From assembly GCF_000426065.1 (NCBI RefSeq), contig NZ_AUEQ01000014.1, positions 62,001-126,000 of the forward strand: a DNA stretch of 64,000 bases. The letters are read 5' to 3'. The DNA comes from Mycobacterium sp. URHD0025 (GTDB lineage Bacteria > Actinomycetota > Actinomycetes > Mycobacteriales > Mycobacteriaceae). The notes below the pieces were generated by a model that did not search any database, was not told the DNA's origin, and was given only the letters and a program-made list of their open reading frames with translations. The position numbers and the translations under genes were made by a program. Below, in pieces: positions 10,242 through 18,380 of the stretch. Numbering within the stretch: position 1 is the stretch's first letter; each line of letters begins with the position of its first letter.

Positions 10242-10256
10242 GAGAATAACATTCTC
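10242..10256. promoter_or_regulatory. Operator box A, copy 2 (GAGAATAACATTCTC)
   Basis: Perfect GAGAAT/ATTCTC inverted repeat between the divergent SDR (start 10204) and thiolase (start 10284). It is 27 bp upstream of the thiolase ATG and 38 bp upstream of the SDR ATG, so one bound dimer could block both promoters. Confidence 0.75.
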
Positions 10257-10283
10257 TTACCGGGTGAACCAGGGAGTCGATCA

Positions 10284-11459
10284 ATGCCTGAAGCCGTCAT
10301 CGTGTCCGCACTGCGTACCCCTATCGGCACCGCCAAGAAGGGGACGCTGCGCGATACCGACGCCTATGCGCTGGCCGACCACGTGGTGCGGGCTGCGGTC
10401 GAGGAACTGGCCGGGCACGACACCGTGCCCATCGACGACGTGATCCTCGGTGAGGGTCTCTACGGTGGCGGCGTCATCGCCCGTCATGCCGCGATCACCG
10501 CCGGGCTGACCTCGGTGCCCGGCCTCTCCAACAACCGGCACTGCGCAGCGGGCCAGGCCGCGGTGCAGAGTGCGGCCGCAGGTATCCGCGCTGGTATGGA
10601 CCAGTTGATTCTGGCCGGCGGGGTGAACTCCGCCTCCACCTCGCCCCGGTTCGTCCGGGCCACCGGCAGCGCCAAGGATGCCGAGTGGGTGAACTGGTTC
10701 CCGCCCACCCATCCTGACCGGCCGGACGCGCCGAACATGGACATGTCCATCACGGTCGGCTGGAACGCCGCGGTCAAGGCCGGGGTCAGTCGCGAGGAGA
10801 TGGACCGGTGGGCATTGGGCTCGCACCGCAAGGCGATCGCGGCCATCGACGAGGGCCGGTTCGCCGACGAGATCGTCGCGATCGACACTCCGCACGGATT
10901 GTTCGACACCGACGAACACCCGCGCCGGGACACCACCCTGGAGAAGCTGGCCGCGCTCAAGCCGCTGCACCCGGAGATCGACGGCTTCTCCATCACCGCG
11001 GGCAATGCGTGCGGCGCGAACGATGCGGCTGCGCTGCTGACCATCGCCAGCGACAAGCTGGGGTTACCTGCCCTGGCCACCGTCAAGTCCTGGGCATCGG
11101 TCGGGGTGGACCCCGCCTCGACGGGTCTGGCACCGGTGGAGGCGATCACCAAAGCACTGCGCAGAGCCGGGCTTTCATTGTCAGACGTGGATCTGTTCGA
11201 GATCAACGAGGCTTTCGCTGCGATGTGTGTGGCCACCATCAAGCTTCTCGACATCGATCCGGACATCGTCAATGTCAGTGGCAGCGGGTGCTCGCTGGGC
11301 CATCCCGTGGCCGCCACCGGGGCACGGATGCTGGTCACCCTGGTCCATGAATTGCGCAGGCGGGGCGGTGGTATCGGGGTGGCCGCGATGTGCGCGGGCG
11401 GCGGGATGGGCTCGGCCACGGTCATCGAGGTGGACGGAGGCGCCCCGGCGGCGACATGA
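10284..11459 (+). CDS. Acetyl-CoA acetyltransferase / 3-ketoacyl-CoA thiolase
   Basis: 391-residue thiolase that cleaves a 3-ketoacyl-CoA with CoA. The nucleophilic cysteine is Cys87 in NNRHCAAGQAAVQ, the catalytic His is His340 in SLGHPVAATGAR, and the second cysteine is Cys370 in MCAGGGMG; the INEAFA block is also present. ATG at 10284; longer upstream frames cross the operator and are not homologous. Its stop overlaps the meaB-like start (ATGA), so the thiolase and mutase chaperone are translated together, linking beta-oxidation output to the B12 mutase step. Confidence 0.93.
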   Translation: MPEAVIVSALRTPIGTAKKGTLRDTDAYALADHVVRAAVEELAGHDTVPIDDVILGEGLYGGGVIARHAAITAGLTSVPGLSNNRHCAAGQAAVQSAAAGIRAGMDQLILAGGVNSASTSPRFVRATGSAKDAEWVNWFPPTHPDRPDAPNMDMSITVGWNAAVKAGVSREEMDRWALGSHRKAIAAIDEGRFADEIVAIDTPHGLFDTDEHPRRDTTLEKLAALKPLHPEIDGFSITAGNACGANDAAALLTIASDKLGLPALATVKSWASVGVDPASTGLAPVEAITKALRRAGLSLSDVDLFEINEAFAAMCVATIKLLDIDPDIVNVSGSGCSLGHPVAATGARMLVTLVHELRRRGGGIGVAAMCAGGGMGSATVIEVDGGAPAAT

Positions 11460-12364
11460 AATACAGCGCCGTAGGCTTTTTCCCGATGACGATGGCAGAT
11501 ATCGAAGAACTCATCGCCGCCGCGCGCGGCGGTTCCCAGCGCGCCGTCGGGCGGTTGCTGAGCTTGGTCGAAAGTGACCGCCGCGACGAGGTTCTGGCCG
11601 TGCTGGGCGCAGCCTCACCACGGGTCATCGGAGTCACCGGTCCGCCTGGGGCGGGAAAGTCGACGACGGTCGGCGCCCTCGTCGGTGCGTATCGCGAACG
11701 TGGCCTGCGGGTTGCGGTGCTGGCGGTGGACCCGTCGTCCCCGTACAGCGGTGGTGCGCTGCTCGGTGACCGGATCCGGATGGCCGCCCACATCAACGAC
11801 CCCGATGTGCTCATCCGGTCGGTGGCCACCCGCGGGCACCTGGGCGGGCTTGCCGCCGCGGTGCCGGCGGCGATCCGGCTACTGGCCGCGCTGTCCTACG
11901 ATCTGATCGTCCTGGAGACCGTCGGCGTGGGGCAGTCCGAGATCGAGATCGCCGCGATCGCCGATCCGACCGTGGTGATCCTGAATCCCGGTGCCGGAGA
12001 TGCCGTGCAGGCCGCCAAGGCCGGGCTGCTCGAGGTCGCTGACCTGGTGGTGGTGAACAAGGCCGACCGTGATGGCGCCGACCAGACCGCTCGCGATCTG
12101 AGGGCCGAGGCCACCGTGCCGGTGCTCAAACTTGTTGCGGCACAAGGGGAAGGTGTGGCGGAGCTGGTGGAGGCCATTGACGCCCACCACCGGGCCGATA
12201 CGCCTGCGCGCCGCACGGCACGGGCCCGCACCCAGATTCTCTCGCTGGCGCAGACGTTGCTGCGCAATCACGCCGAGCTGGATGGTTTGGCCGCTGCGGT
12301 GGCCGACGGCACCACCGATCCCTACAGCGCCGCGGCGAATCTGATCGCTGATTCAGCCGGGTAG
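11456..12364 (+). CDS. meaB: MeaB/ArgK-type G-protein chaperone of the B12 mutase
   Basis: About 302 residues; a P-loop GTPase that loads adenosylcobalamin into acyl-CoA mutases and protects them from inactivation. Walker A is GPPGAGKST (62-70), followed by VDPSSPYSGGALLGDRIRM, LETVGVGQSEIEIA (switch region) and the NKAD base-recognition motif. The ATG at 11456 overlaps the thiolase stop; ATGs at 11486 and 11492 are alternative starts and fit the usual MeaB N-terminus better. Only one mutase (bases 1-2004) is in the window, so that is its likely client although it sits in the thiolase operon 9.5 kb away. The 3' end overlaps a convergent TetR gene by 12 bp. Confidence 0.9.
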   Translation: MKYSAVGFFPMTMADIEELIAAARGGSQRAVGRLLSLVESDRRDEVLAVLGAASPRVIGVTGPPGAGKSTTVGALVGAYRERGLRVAVLAVDPSSPYSGGALLGDRIRMAAHINDPDVLIRSVATRGHLGGLAAAVPAAIRLLAALSYDLIVLETVGVGQSEIEIAAIADPTVVILNPGAGDAVQAAKAGLLEVADLVVVNKADRDGADQTARDLRAEATVPVLKLVAAQGEGVAELVEAIDAHHRADTPARRTARARTQILSLAQTLLRNHAELDGLAAAVADGTTDPYSAAANLIADSAG

Positions 12365-12910
12365 ATCCAGGACCCGCCGCATCGTCTGCAGCAGCTCGGT
12401 GCGCAGTGTGTCGTCGTCGATATCGGCCACCAGCGGATGCATCACCGTGACGCTGATCAGGCCGGACAGTACCGCCGCATGGACGCGTGCCGTGTTGCCC
12501 GACTGATCGCCCAGCATGGCCGCGTAGAGCCGACCGATGAACTGCTGGAACGGTTCATGTTCGGTCAGCAGTCGCATCACGACGGGGTCGAACCGGAGTG
12601 TGCTGGCGGCACGTCGACGCGCCACGGCCGTCTCCACCACCCGGGTGAGCAGCAGTTCGCGGGCTCGGGTGGGGGACCCTTCGGCCTCGGCGGCTTCGAG
12701 CGCATCCTCCAACTGGCCGAGTTCACGTTCGGTGAGTGCGATGACGATGGCTTCTTTGGTCTTGAACTGGTGGTAGACCGCGGCTTTCGTGACGCCGAGG
12801 GCATCGGCGATCATCTGCAGCGACGTTCCGCTGACGCCGTGATCGGCGATCAGCTCCAGAGCCGCATCGAGGATGCGGGTCTGGGCGGCGCTGCGTGGGG
12901 TCCAGAGCAC
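12353..12910 (-). CDS. TetR family transcriptional regulator
   Basis: 185-residue TetR regulator with an N-terminal HTH (LIADHGVSGTSLQMIADALGV) continuing through VYHQFKTKE, then a ligand-binding helical domain. GTG start at 12910. It lies 30 bp downstream of another TetR gene in the same direction, so the two may be cotranscribed. Its target is not obvious; boxes A and B are better explained by the TetR proteins adjacent to those boxes, but this protein cannot be excluded as the reader of either. Confidence 0.88.
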   Translation of the reverse strand: MLWTPRSAAQTRILDAALELIADHGVSGTSLQMIADALGVTKAAVYHQFKTKEAIVIALTERELGQLEDALEAAEAEGSPTRARELLLTRVVETAVARRRAASTLRFDPVVMRLLTEHEPFQQFIGRLYAAMLGDQSGNTARVHAAVLSGLISVTVMHPLVADIDDDTLRTELLQTMRRVLDLPG

Positions 12911-12940
12911 GTGTCGACAGTAACCGGAAGGCCGGGCGGA

Positions 12941-13594
12941 TCAGGCTTCTGCCGCGGTTTGCTCGGTCGAGAGCATCGAGTTGGCGTGGGCGAGGATCTC
13001 GGTCCGCGCGCGCGGACGGGCGATGGCCAGTAGACAGATGTCGAAAGCGTGCAGTGCACCGGCGCGCAGTTGCTCGGCGGTGATATCGCCGGCTGTCCAT
13101 CGGCGTTGAAGGTGGAACAGGACCATCGCGGCATGGTCGGCGAGGACGTCGGGGTCGATGTCGTCGCGCAGTGCACCGCGGCGGGTCGCGGCTCTGATTT
13201 CGGTGACGATGAGATCCCAGCCGCTCCAGCGCAGATTCACCTGATCGAGGAGCCGGTCGTCCATGAGCACGGCACGAACGACAGCTTTCGGAATGTCGGC
13301 GACGACTTTGTCGATCGACAATGTGATGGCTTCCCAAATCCGTTCGATCGGGTCTGTCGCCGAGAGTTGGTGTACGGCAACGTCCATGGAGTCGAGTGAG
13401 CGTTGGATGAGGGCGGCCAGTAGGCCTTCTTTATCGCCGAAATGGTTGTAGAGAGTGCGGACGCTGACGCCGGCTTCATCGGCGAGGCGACGCATGGACA
13501 GCTGTTCGACACCGTGTTGTTCGACGAAGTCGCGGGCAGCATCGAGGACGTGCGCGCGGGTTCGCTGCAGGGCGCGTGAGGCCATGGATGTCAC
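12941..13594 (-). CDS. TetR family regulator, candidate repressor for the CAACNNNGTTG boxes
   Basis: 217-residue TetR protein: DNA-binding helices in FVEQHGVEQLSMRRLADEAG followed by VRTLYNHFGDKEGLLAAL, then a C-terminal effector domain. It is transcribed away from the amidohydrolase operon that starts at 13728; the 133-bp gap contains the first CAACNNNGTTG promoter. Because TetR repressors usually bind the divergent promoter beside their own gene, this is the best candidate reader of box B, which recurs at 23.3 and 24.4 kb. A second ATG at 13585 is an alternative start. Confidence 0.88.
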   Translation of the reverse strand: MTSMASRALQRTRAHVLDAARDFVEQHGVEQLSMRRLADEAGVSVRTLYNHFGDKEGLLAALIQRSLDSMDVAVHQLSATDPIERIWEAITLSIDKVVADIPKAVVRAVLMDDRLLDQVNLRWSGWDLIVTEIRAATRRGALRDDIDPDVLADHAAMVLFHLQRRWTAGDITAEQLRAGALHAFDICLLAIARPRARTEILAHANSMLSTEQTAAEA

Positions 13595-13644
13595 TGTACT
13601 CAGTTATGCCACAGTGGGCGATATTTGCCACGGCGATTCAAATG

Positions 13645-13690
13645 TATAACACCGTTGCACTTTGCAGCCGAGTGTGGTTAGCATCACAGC
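13645..13690 (+). promoter_or_regulatory. Box-B promoter 1: CAACNNNGTTG-type operator over a -35 box
   Basis: Operator TAACACCGTTG (13647-13657) overlaps a -35-like TTGCAC (13655-13660); 18 bp later comes TAGCAT (13679-13684) as the -10, in the conserved string GTGTGGTTAGCATCAC. The amidohydrolase ATG is 43 bp downstream. The same arrangement recurs on the minus strand at 23.3 and 24.4 kb. Confidence 0.65.
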
Positions 13691-13727
13691 GCCCACATAG
13701 ACGATCTCGAACTTGCGAGGGACAAGC

Positions 13728-15095
13728 ATGGCGCAGCAACAGCCCGACTCCGCTACCAACGGTGTGGCGGAGGAGCCCTACATCGTGGTCTCGACGGACA
13801 GCCACGTCGGACCGTCGCTCAAGAACCAGTTGCGGCAGTACTGCGAACCGAAATACCTCGAAGAATTCGATGAGTTCGTCGCAGAGATGGAAAAGCACGG
13901 CATGTTCTCGTTGCGCTCGTCCAAAGCCGGCGACAAAGGCTATGACGAGAACTGGTCACTGGATCAGTCCCAGGCCGAGGATTTCGCCAAGACAGCGGGC
14001 ATTCGCAATCCGGACCAGATGGACCTGGGCTTTTTGAACCGCAGCTACGAACACAGTTTCGTTCCCGGCCTTCAGGACCCGGCGGCTCGGCTTGCCGACA
14101 TGGACGAACAGGGCGTCGCCGCATCCGTGATCTATCACGGCGGTCTCAACGGTGAGTCGATTCCGTTTTCGACGACGGGTCTCATCAGTTGGGGTGACTC
14201 GAAATACGACCACCTGGAGGACCTCGGGGTTCGTATCTACAACAGGTGGCTGGCCGATTTCGTGTCAACGGCGCCCGAGCGCAGCGCCGGCATCGCCCAT
14301 ATTCCGATCTCCGACCCGGCCGCCTGTGTGCGTGAGGTCAAGTGGGCGGCCGAGGCGGGGTTGCGAGGTATCAACCTGCCCGCTCCCCGCAATGACATTC
14401 CGATGTTGAACGACCAGGTGTGGGAGCCGCTTTGGTCGATATGCGAAGAAACCGGAATGTCGCTCAACACACACGGCGGCGGGGGTGAGCACTATCCGTA
14501 CGAGGGTGAGGGCGCCCAGGCGATGTACATGATGGAGACGCTGTTCCGCACCCGTCGCGGCGTATGGGTAATGATCCTCGGCGGCGTGTTCGAGCGCCAT
14601 CCCAAGCTGAAGATGGTGCTCACCGAACAATGGATGGATTGGGCCCCGGAAGTCATGGACGACATGGACGGGCTCTACCACTCGCGAACCGGTGAATGGG
14701 TTCGTGCGGCACTGTCCATGCCGCCGTCGGAGTACTTCAAACGCAACTGCTTCATCGGTGCCAGCTTCATGTCCAATTGGGAGGCGAAGCTGGGAGTCGA
14801 GAAGGGCCTCACCGACAAGGTCATGTGGGGCGACGACTATCCGCACGCGGAGGGAACCTGGCCCGACACCAGGGAAGCTATTCGGTTCACATTCAACGAC
14901 ATTGAGCCCGAGAACGTCCGCAAGTACATCGGCGGCAACGCAATCGACGTTTACGGTCTCGATCGCACGAAATTGGCCGAGGTGGCAGCCAAGATCGGCC
15001 CCACGGTCGACGAGGTGGCAACGCCCTACACGGTTCCCGAGGATGCCGTCATGGGGCTCTACGCGTTCCGTACCGGCCCCGGCCGCTTCATCTAG
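13728..15095 (+). CDS. Amidohydrolase_2 family metal-dependent hydrolase/decarboxylase
   Basis: 455-residue protein of the amidohydrolase-2 group (ACMSD, gamma-resorcylate decarboxylase and relatives), TIM-barrel enzymes that hydrolyse or decarboxylate ring or ring-cleavage acids using one metal. Seen: N-terminal VVSTDSHVGPS (metal strand, only one His), NTHGGGGEHYP, VLTEQWMDW and the C-terminal GDDYPHAEGTW aspartate/His block. ATG at 13728 with GAGGGAC upstream. First gene of the box-B operon running to about 21.9 kb. Three more members of the superfamily lie at 22.0, 42.0 and 60.7 kb; this one is the most divergent (about 65 extra residues). Confidence 0.85.
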   Translation: MAQQQPDSATNGVAEEPYIVVSTDSHVGPSLKNQLRQYCEPKYLEEFDEFVAEMEKHGMFSLRSSKAGDKGYDENWSLDQSQAEDFAKTAGIRNPDQMDLGFLNRSYEHSFVPGLQDPAARLADMDEQGVAASVIYHGGLNGESIPFSTTGLISWGDSKYDHLEDLGVRIYNRWLADFVSTAPERSAGIAHIPISDPAACVREVKWAAEAGLRGINLPAPRNDIPMLNDQVWEPLWSICEETGMSLNTHGGGGEHYPYEGEGAQAMYMMETLFRTRRGVWVMILGGVFERHPKLKMVLTEQWMDWAPEVMDDMDGLYHSRTGEWVRAALSMPPSEYFKRNCFIGASFMSNWEAKLGVEKGLTDKVMWGDDYPHAEGTWPDTREAIRFTFNDIEPENVRKYIGGNAIDVYGLDRTKLAEVAAKIGPTVDEVATPYTVPEDAVMGLYAFRTGPGRFI

Positions 15096-15131
15096 CCAAT
15101 CTGTCGACAGCGACGAGGAGACATTGAAATC

Positions 15132-15986
15132 GTGGGAGAGCCAACGGCTGTGACGTCCCCGTGCCGGTCGGTGACGGATGACGAAGTCGACCATCTGCAC
15201 GAATTCGGTTGGGTGCAGCTGAAAGGCTTCGTGGACCCTGACGTGGTGCGCAAGATGCTTGCGATCGCTCGCGACGAGATGGGCGACGATGCGGACAGCA
15301 ACCCGCGGCAGGCCGACGCACCGGCCGAAGCCGACGGTGAGGAGCAAAGCGGTCTGGCGTACTTCAACGTCGGGCAGAGTGCCGGCCTGACGGACCCGGT
15401 GATGCGACCGTTGATCGATGAGGTAGGCAAGAGTGCAAGCGTGCTGCAACGGCGGCGAGCTCCCGACGGTACGGCCGTCGGCACGCGGTACTACGCGGAC
15501 TTCTTTGCACCAAAACTACCCAGCACCAAGACTGCACGGCACGGCGGGAACGGACCCACCGCGTTCCATCAGGATTTCATCACCTTCTCCGTCGACAGGT
15601 CCGGGGGCATGACCTTCTGGTTTCCGTTGGAGGCGTACGGACCTGAAGCCGGGACGATGTCGTTCGTGAACGGATCGCACCGCGCCGGCGTGATGGGTGA
15701 TTACACCACCTACGGTGCCGGTGATGCTCTGGATGCGTTTCCCGAGCTTCGTGATCTGGAGATGAGCCAACAGCTGACGTACGAGCTCGGCGACATCTCG
15801 GTTCATACGCACCTCACGATCCACGGCGCGGGCGCGAACGCGATGGATCGGCCGCGTTGGGCTTACCTACTGGTCACTCAGCCCGCTGACGTGTGCTGGA
15901 ACGGGTCCGCCACGCCCAACTTCGATTCCAGTCGAATGGCGCAATGGCAGCCGCTCGATGACGAGCGCTTTCCGCTGATCGGCTGA
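15132..15986 (+). CDS. Phytanoyl-CoA dioxygenase (PhyH) family Fe(II)/2-oxoglutarate oxygenase
   Basis: 284-residue double-stranded beta-helix oxygenase. The iron triad is visible as HxD in TAFHQDFITF and the distal His in HTHLTIHGAGAN, with the 2-oxoglutarate-binding Arg in RPRWAYLL. PhyH enzymes hydroxylate a carbon next to a carboxyl or CoA group or a terpenoid skeleton. GTG start at 15132 preceded by GAGGAGAC; an in-frame GTG 18 bp later is possible. Operon neighbours (amidohydrolases, VOC protein, P450) suggest a hydroxylation step on a branched or cyclic acid. Confidence 0.85.
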   Translation: MGEPTAVTSPCRSVTDDEVDHLHEFGWVQLKGFVDPDVVRKMLAIARDEMGDDADSNPRQADAPAEADGEEQSGLAYFNVGQSAGLTDPVMRPLIDEVGKSASVLQRRRAPDGTAVGTRYYADFFAPKLPSTKTARHGGNGPTAFHQDFITFSVDRSGGMTFWFPLEAYGPEAGTMSFVNGSHRAGVMGDYTTYGAGDALDAFPELRDLEMSQQLTYELGDISVHTHLTIHGAGANAMDRPRWAYLLVTQPADVCWNGSATPNFDSSRMAQWQPLDDERFPLIG

Positions 15987-16012
15987 GCCAAGGACTCCAG
16001 GAGAGCACAGAC

Positions 16013-16543
16013 ATGGCGGCAACACCCTTCCCGAACCGGAACTTCATGCAGATGTGCTGGACCGTGCCCGATCTTCGGAGTGCCATCGATTCCTGGGTGC
16101 GCAACGCCGGTGTGGGACCGTTCTTCTGGTTCGACGGGGTCGATTTCACCGATGGGAGACACCGGGGGACACCCGCCGACTTCCCGAAGGTTCAGGCGGC
16201 GATCGCCTACGCCGGTGAGGTGCAGATCGAACTGGTCTGCCAGGACAACGACGAGCCCGGCGTCTTCCGGGATCTCTTCGGAGACGGCGAGTTCGGATTA
16301 CACCACATGGCGTTGTACTGCAACGACTACGAAGTCGAGCGCGACGCCTACATCGATGCGGGCGCGCAGCTGGCATTCGAGGGCAAGCTCGATGGCATCC
16401 GCACGTGCTGGGTCGACACCTCTTCCACGCTCGGCTTCATGGTCGAGCTGCTCGAGCCGAGCGCGGCGCGGGATGCGGGGTTCGCCGCCATGCGGGCTGC
16501 TGCTGAGAAGTGGGATGGCAGCGATCCGGTCGTCACGTTCTGA
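16013..16543 (+). CDS. VOC/glyoxalase-like superfamily protein
   Basis: 176-residue vicinal-oxygen-chelate fold protein (Glyoxalase_4-like). It starts NFMQMCWTVPDLRSAIDSW and continues through a beta-alpha-beta module with EVQIELVCQ, the metal-type segment EFGLHHMALYC (His in HH) and the final strand SSTLGFMVELLEP (Glu). The His/Glu positions fit one metal site. VOC proteins act as isomerases, epimerases, dioxygenases or hydrolases; this group is often labelled methylmalonyl-CoA epimerase-like, but no specific function can be assigned. AGGAGAG is well spaced from the ATG; located between a dioxygenase and an amidohydrolase in the box-B operon. Confidence 0.8.
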   Translation: MAATPFPNRNFMQMCWTVPDLRSAIDSWVRNAGVGPFFWFDGVDFTDGRHRGTPADFPKVQAAIAYAGEVQIELVCQDNDEPGVFRDLFGDGEFGLHHMALYCNDYEVERDAYIDAGAQLAFEGKLDGIRTCWVDTSSTLGFMVELLEPSAARDAGFAAMRAAAEKWDGSDPVVTF

Positions 16544-16574
16544 CATGGCCGAAATATCTACGGAGGGATGACAA

Positions 16575-17888
16575 ATGCCGGTACTCGCCAATGCCAGAGT
16601 GTTCGATGGCCGCAGGATGCTGCCCGGCAGCCAGACGGTGACCGTCGAAGGGAATCGGATCTCCGCCATCCATCCGCATTCCGGGCCGGTTCCCGATGGG
16701 GCAGTCGATGTCGCCGGAATGACGTTGATGCCCGGCCTGATCACGTCACATCTGCATCCTGACTTCTTCAAGTTCAGCATCGCCATCGCCGCCACCGAAC
16801 GCCCCGGAAAGGAGCTGCCGCCCGGCGTCATGATGGCGATCGGCGTGCGCACCTGTCGCGTGCTGCTGGAGAGCGGGTTCACCGGCTACTCCGGGGCCTC
16901 GTGCGCGCACGACATCGATGCGCAGCTCAAGATGGCCATCGCCGAGGACATCATCCCCGGACCGCGGATTCGTGCCTGCGGGCACCATCTCGGCACCACC
17001 GGCGACATGAACAACAGTGGGCGTTGGTGGAAGCGGTACGAGACACCGGGAACCGACGTCTGCGCTGACGGGCCCGATGCCATGCGTTCGCTGGTGCGCG
17101 AAGAGATCAATCGGGGTGTCGAGACGATCAAGATCTTCGCCAGCGCCGGCCACGGCCAGCTGCACCGCACGACACGGAACATGTCGCGCGACGAGATCGC
17201 CACGATCATCAGCACGGCCCATGAGCGCGGCGCGAAGGTACGTGCCCACGTTTCCGACAAGGCGATGATGCTGGAGTGCATCGAGCTCGGACTGGATCTG
17301 ATCGACCACGGCGACGAGATCGACGAGGAAGTGATCGCGGCCATGGTGGAGGCGGGAACGTTCTGGGTGCCGAGCCTCATCTACCCGTGGAGCCTGCTCG
17401 AACTCGGCTACGCCGCTGAATTCGGGGTCACGCCAGAGCAATACGAGCACACCCGGGCAATCCTGCCGCTCGCGCAGGCAGCCGGGGTCCGGATATTGAT
17501 CGGCGACGACTACAGCGGCATCTTCCGCGATCTGCTCGACGACGATCCGCTCGACCACCAGGTCGGAAACTATGGTCGCGAGTTCGCCTACTACGGAGCG
17601 ATCGACGGGCTCTCGGCAGCCGAGGTGCTGAGCTGGGGTACCTGCAACGCCGGCCAGTTCTTGGCCGACGAACCGGAGCGGCTGGGTGTGATAGAGCCGG
17701 GCGCCCTGGCGGATCTCATCGTCGTCGATGGCGACCCGCTTGCCGATCTTTCGTTGTTGTCCCGTCCGGCAGAGGCGCTCAAAGCGGTCATCCGCGACGG
17801 TGTGTTCGTCATCGATCGAATGGGTGCCGTCGGCGCCGAAGGAACTTCGGAATCCAATGTCCTGCATCGGGAGCTTGCGCTGCGATAG
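16575..17888 (+). CDS. Metal-dependent amidohydrolase (imidazolonepropionase-like)
   Basis: 437-residue amidohydrolase-1 family enzyme with an N-terminal beta-sandwich and TIM barrel. All five metal ligand elements are intact: H59-L-H61 in TSHLHPD, Lys in VETIKIFASAGHG (carboxylated bridge), His in RAHVSDK, His in LIDHGDEID, and Asp in LIGDDYSG; it ends with the usual ADLIVVDGDPLADL closing strand. It would hydrolyse an amide, lactam, lactone or similar bond. It is separate from the amidohydrolase-2 group. A second member at 57.0-58.3 kb has lost the HxH pair. ATG with GGAGGG upstream. Confidence 0.88.
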   Translation: MPVLANARVFDGRRMLPGSQTVTVEGNRISAIHPHSGPVPDGAVDVAGMTLMPGLITSHLHPDFFKFSIAIAATERPGKELPPGVMMAIGVRTCRVLLESGFTGYSGASCAHDIDAQLKMAIAEDIIPGPRIRACGHHLGTTGDMNNSGRWWKRYETPGTDVCADGPDAMRSLVREEINRGVETIKIFASAGHGQLHRTTRNMSRDEIATIISTAHERGAKVRAHVSDKAMMLECIELGLDLIDHGDEIDEEVIAAMVEAGTFWVPSLIYPWSLLELGYAAEFGVTPEQYEHTRAILPLAQAAGVRILIGDDYSGIFRDLLDDDPLDHQVGNYGREFAYYGAIDGLSAAEVLSWGTCNAGQFLADEPERLGVIEPGALADLIVVDGDPLADLSLLSRPAEALKAVIRDGVFVIDRMGAVGAEGTSESNVLHRELALR

Positions 17889-17926
17889 CCGGCGTAGGCC
17901 TTCCGACGAACAACTGACGAGGAGCC

Positions 17927-18310
17927 ATGGCAAGAAACGTGCAACGGCGTGTCGCAGCAGGTGCCTGCCTCGGGATGTTGTGTGCTGGAATCGGGTTGGC
18001 ACCAAATGCGTTCGGTGATGAAGCGACCTTCCACATCATGAGCGCGCAAGATCTGTGCAACTCGATCTGGCCGACGTCGCAGGCAATGCCTCGTCCGGAC
18101 GCGTTCGGAACCGTGTGTGCCAGGAAGGGCGGTGTCCTGGAACGGTTGTCAAAATCCATGCCGGCGTTCATCTCCGACACCTTCAAGCTCGAGCCGGGTA
18201 GCGCGGTCGAGCTCCCGGTCGGCTCTGTACGCGTGAATCCGGACGACCCGATGAGTGACTGGCTCATTCCCGACTGCCATGTCTCTGGCGGCCCCGAGTG
18301 CGGCACCTGA
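17927..18310 (+). CDS. Small secreted protein of unknown function
   Basis: 127 residues, not recognised. A Sec signal peptide is evident: RNVQRR positive start, a hydrophobic core about residues 9-25 and a small-residue cleavage region near 26-31, leaving about 97 mature residues with four cysteines (44, 64, 117, 125) that could form two disulfides. No lipobox. GAGGAGCC precedes the ATG. It is inside the box-B catabolic operon, 38 bp after the amidohydrolase and 70 bp before the P450. A secreted protein in such a place could bind the hydrophobic substrate or help its uptake, but this is only inference. Confidence 0.75.
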   Translation: MARNVQRRVAAGACLGMLCAGIGLAPNAFGDEATFHIMSAQDLCNSIWPTSQAMPRPDAFGTVCARKGGVLERLSKSMPAFISDTFKLEPGSAVELPVGSVRVNPDDPMSDWLIPDCHVSGGPECGT

Positions 18311-18380
18311 GTCGAACCGACTACCGACGACAACAAATTTTCCCGGATCGGGCACGAAATCGTTCTGAGAGGCGGAATCC

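Noticed and set aside
10077..10283. N-terminal extension of the thiolase
   Set aside because: It crosses the divergent SDR start and operator; thiolase homology begins at the ATG at 10284.
12353..12910. Naming this TetR as the repressor of box A
   Set aside because: No box A lies beside it, whereas the 51.3-kb TetR has the best copy upstream; it is kept as a possibility only.
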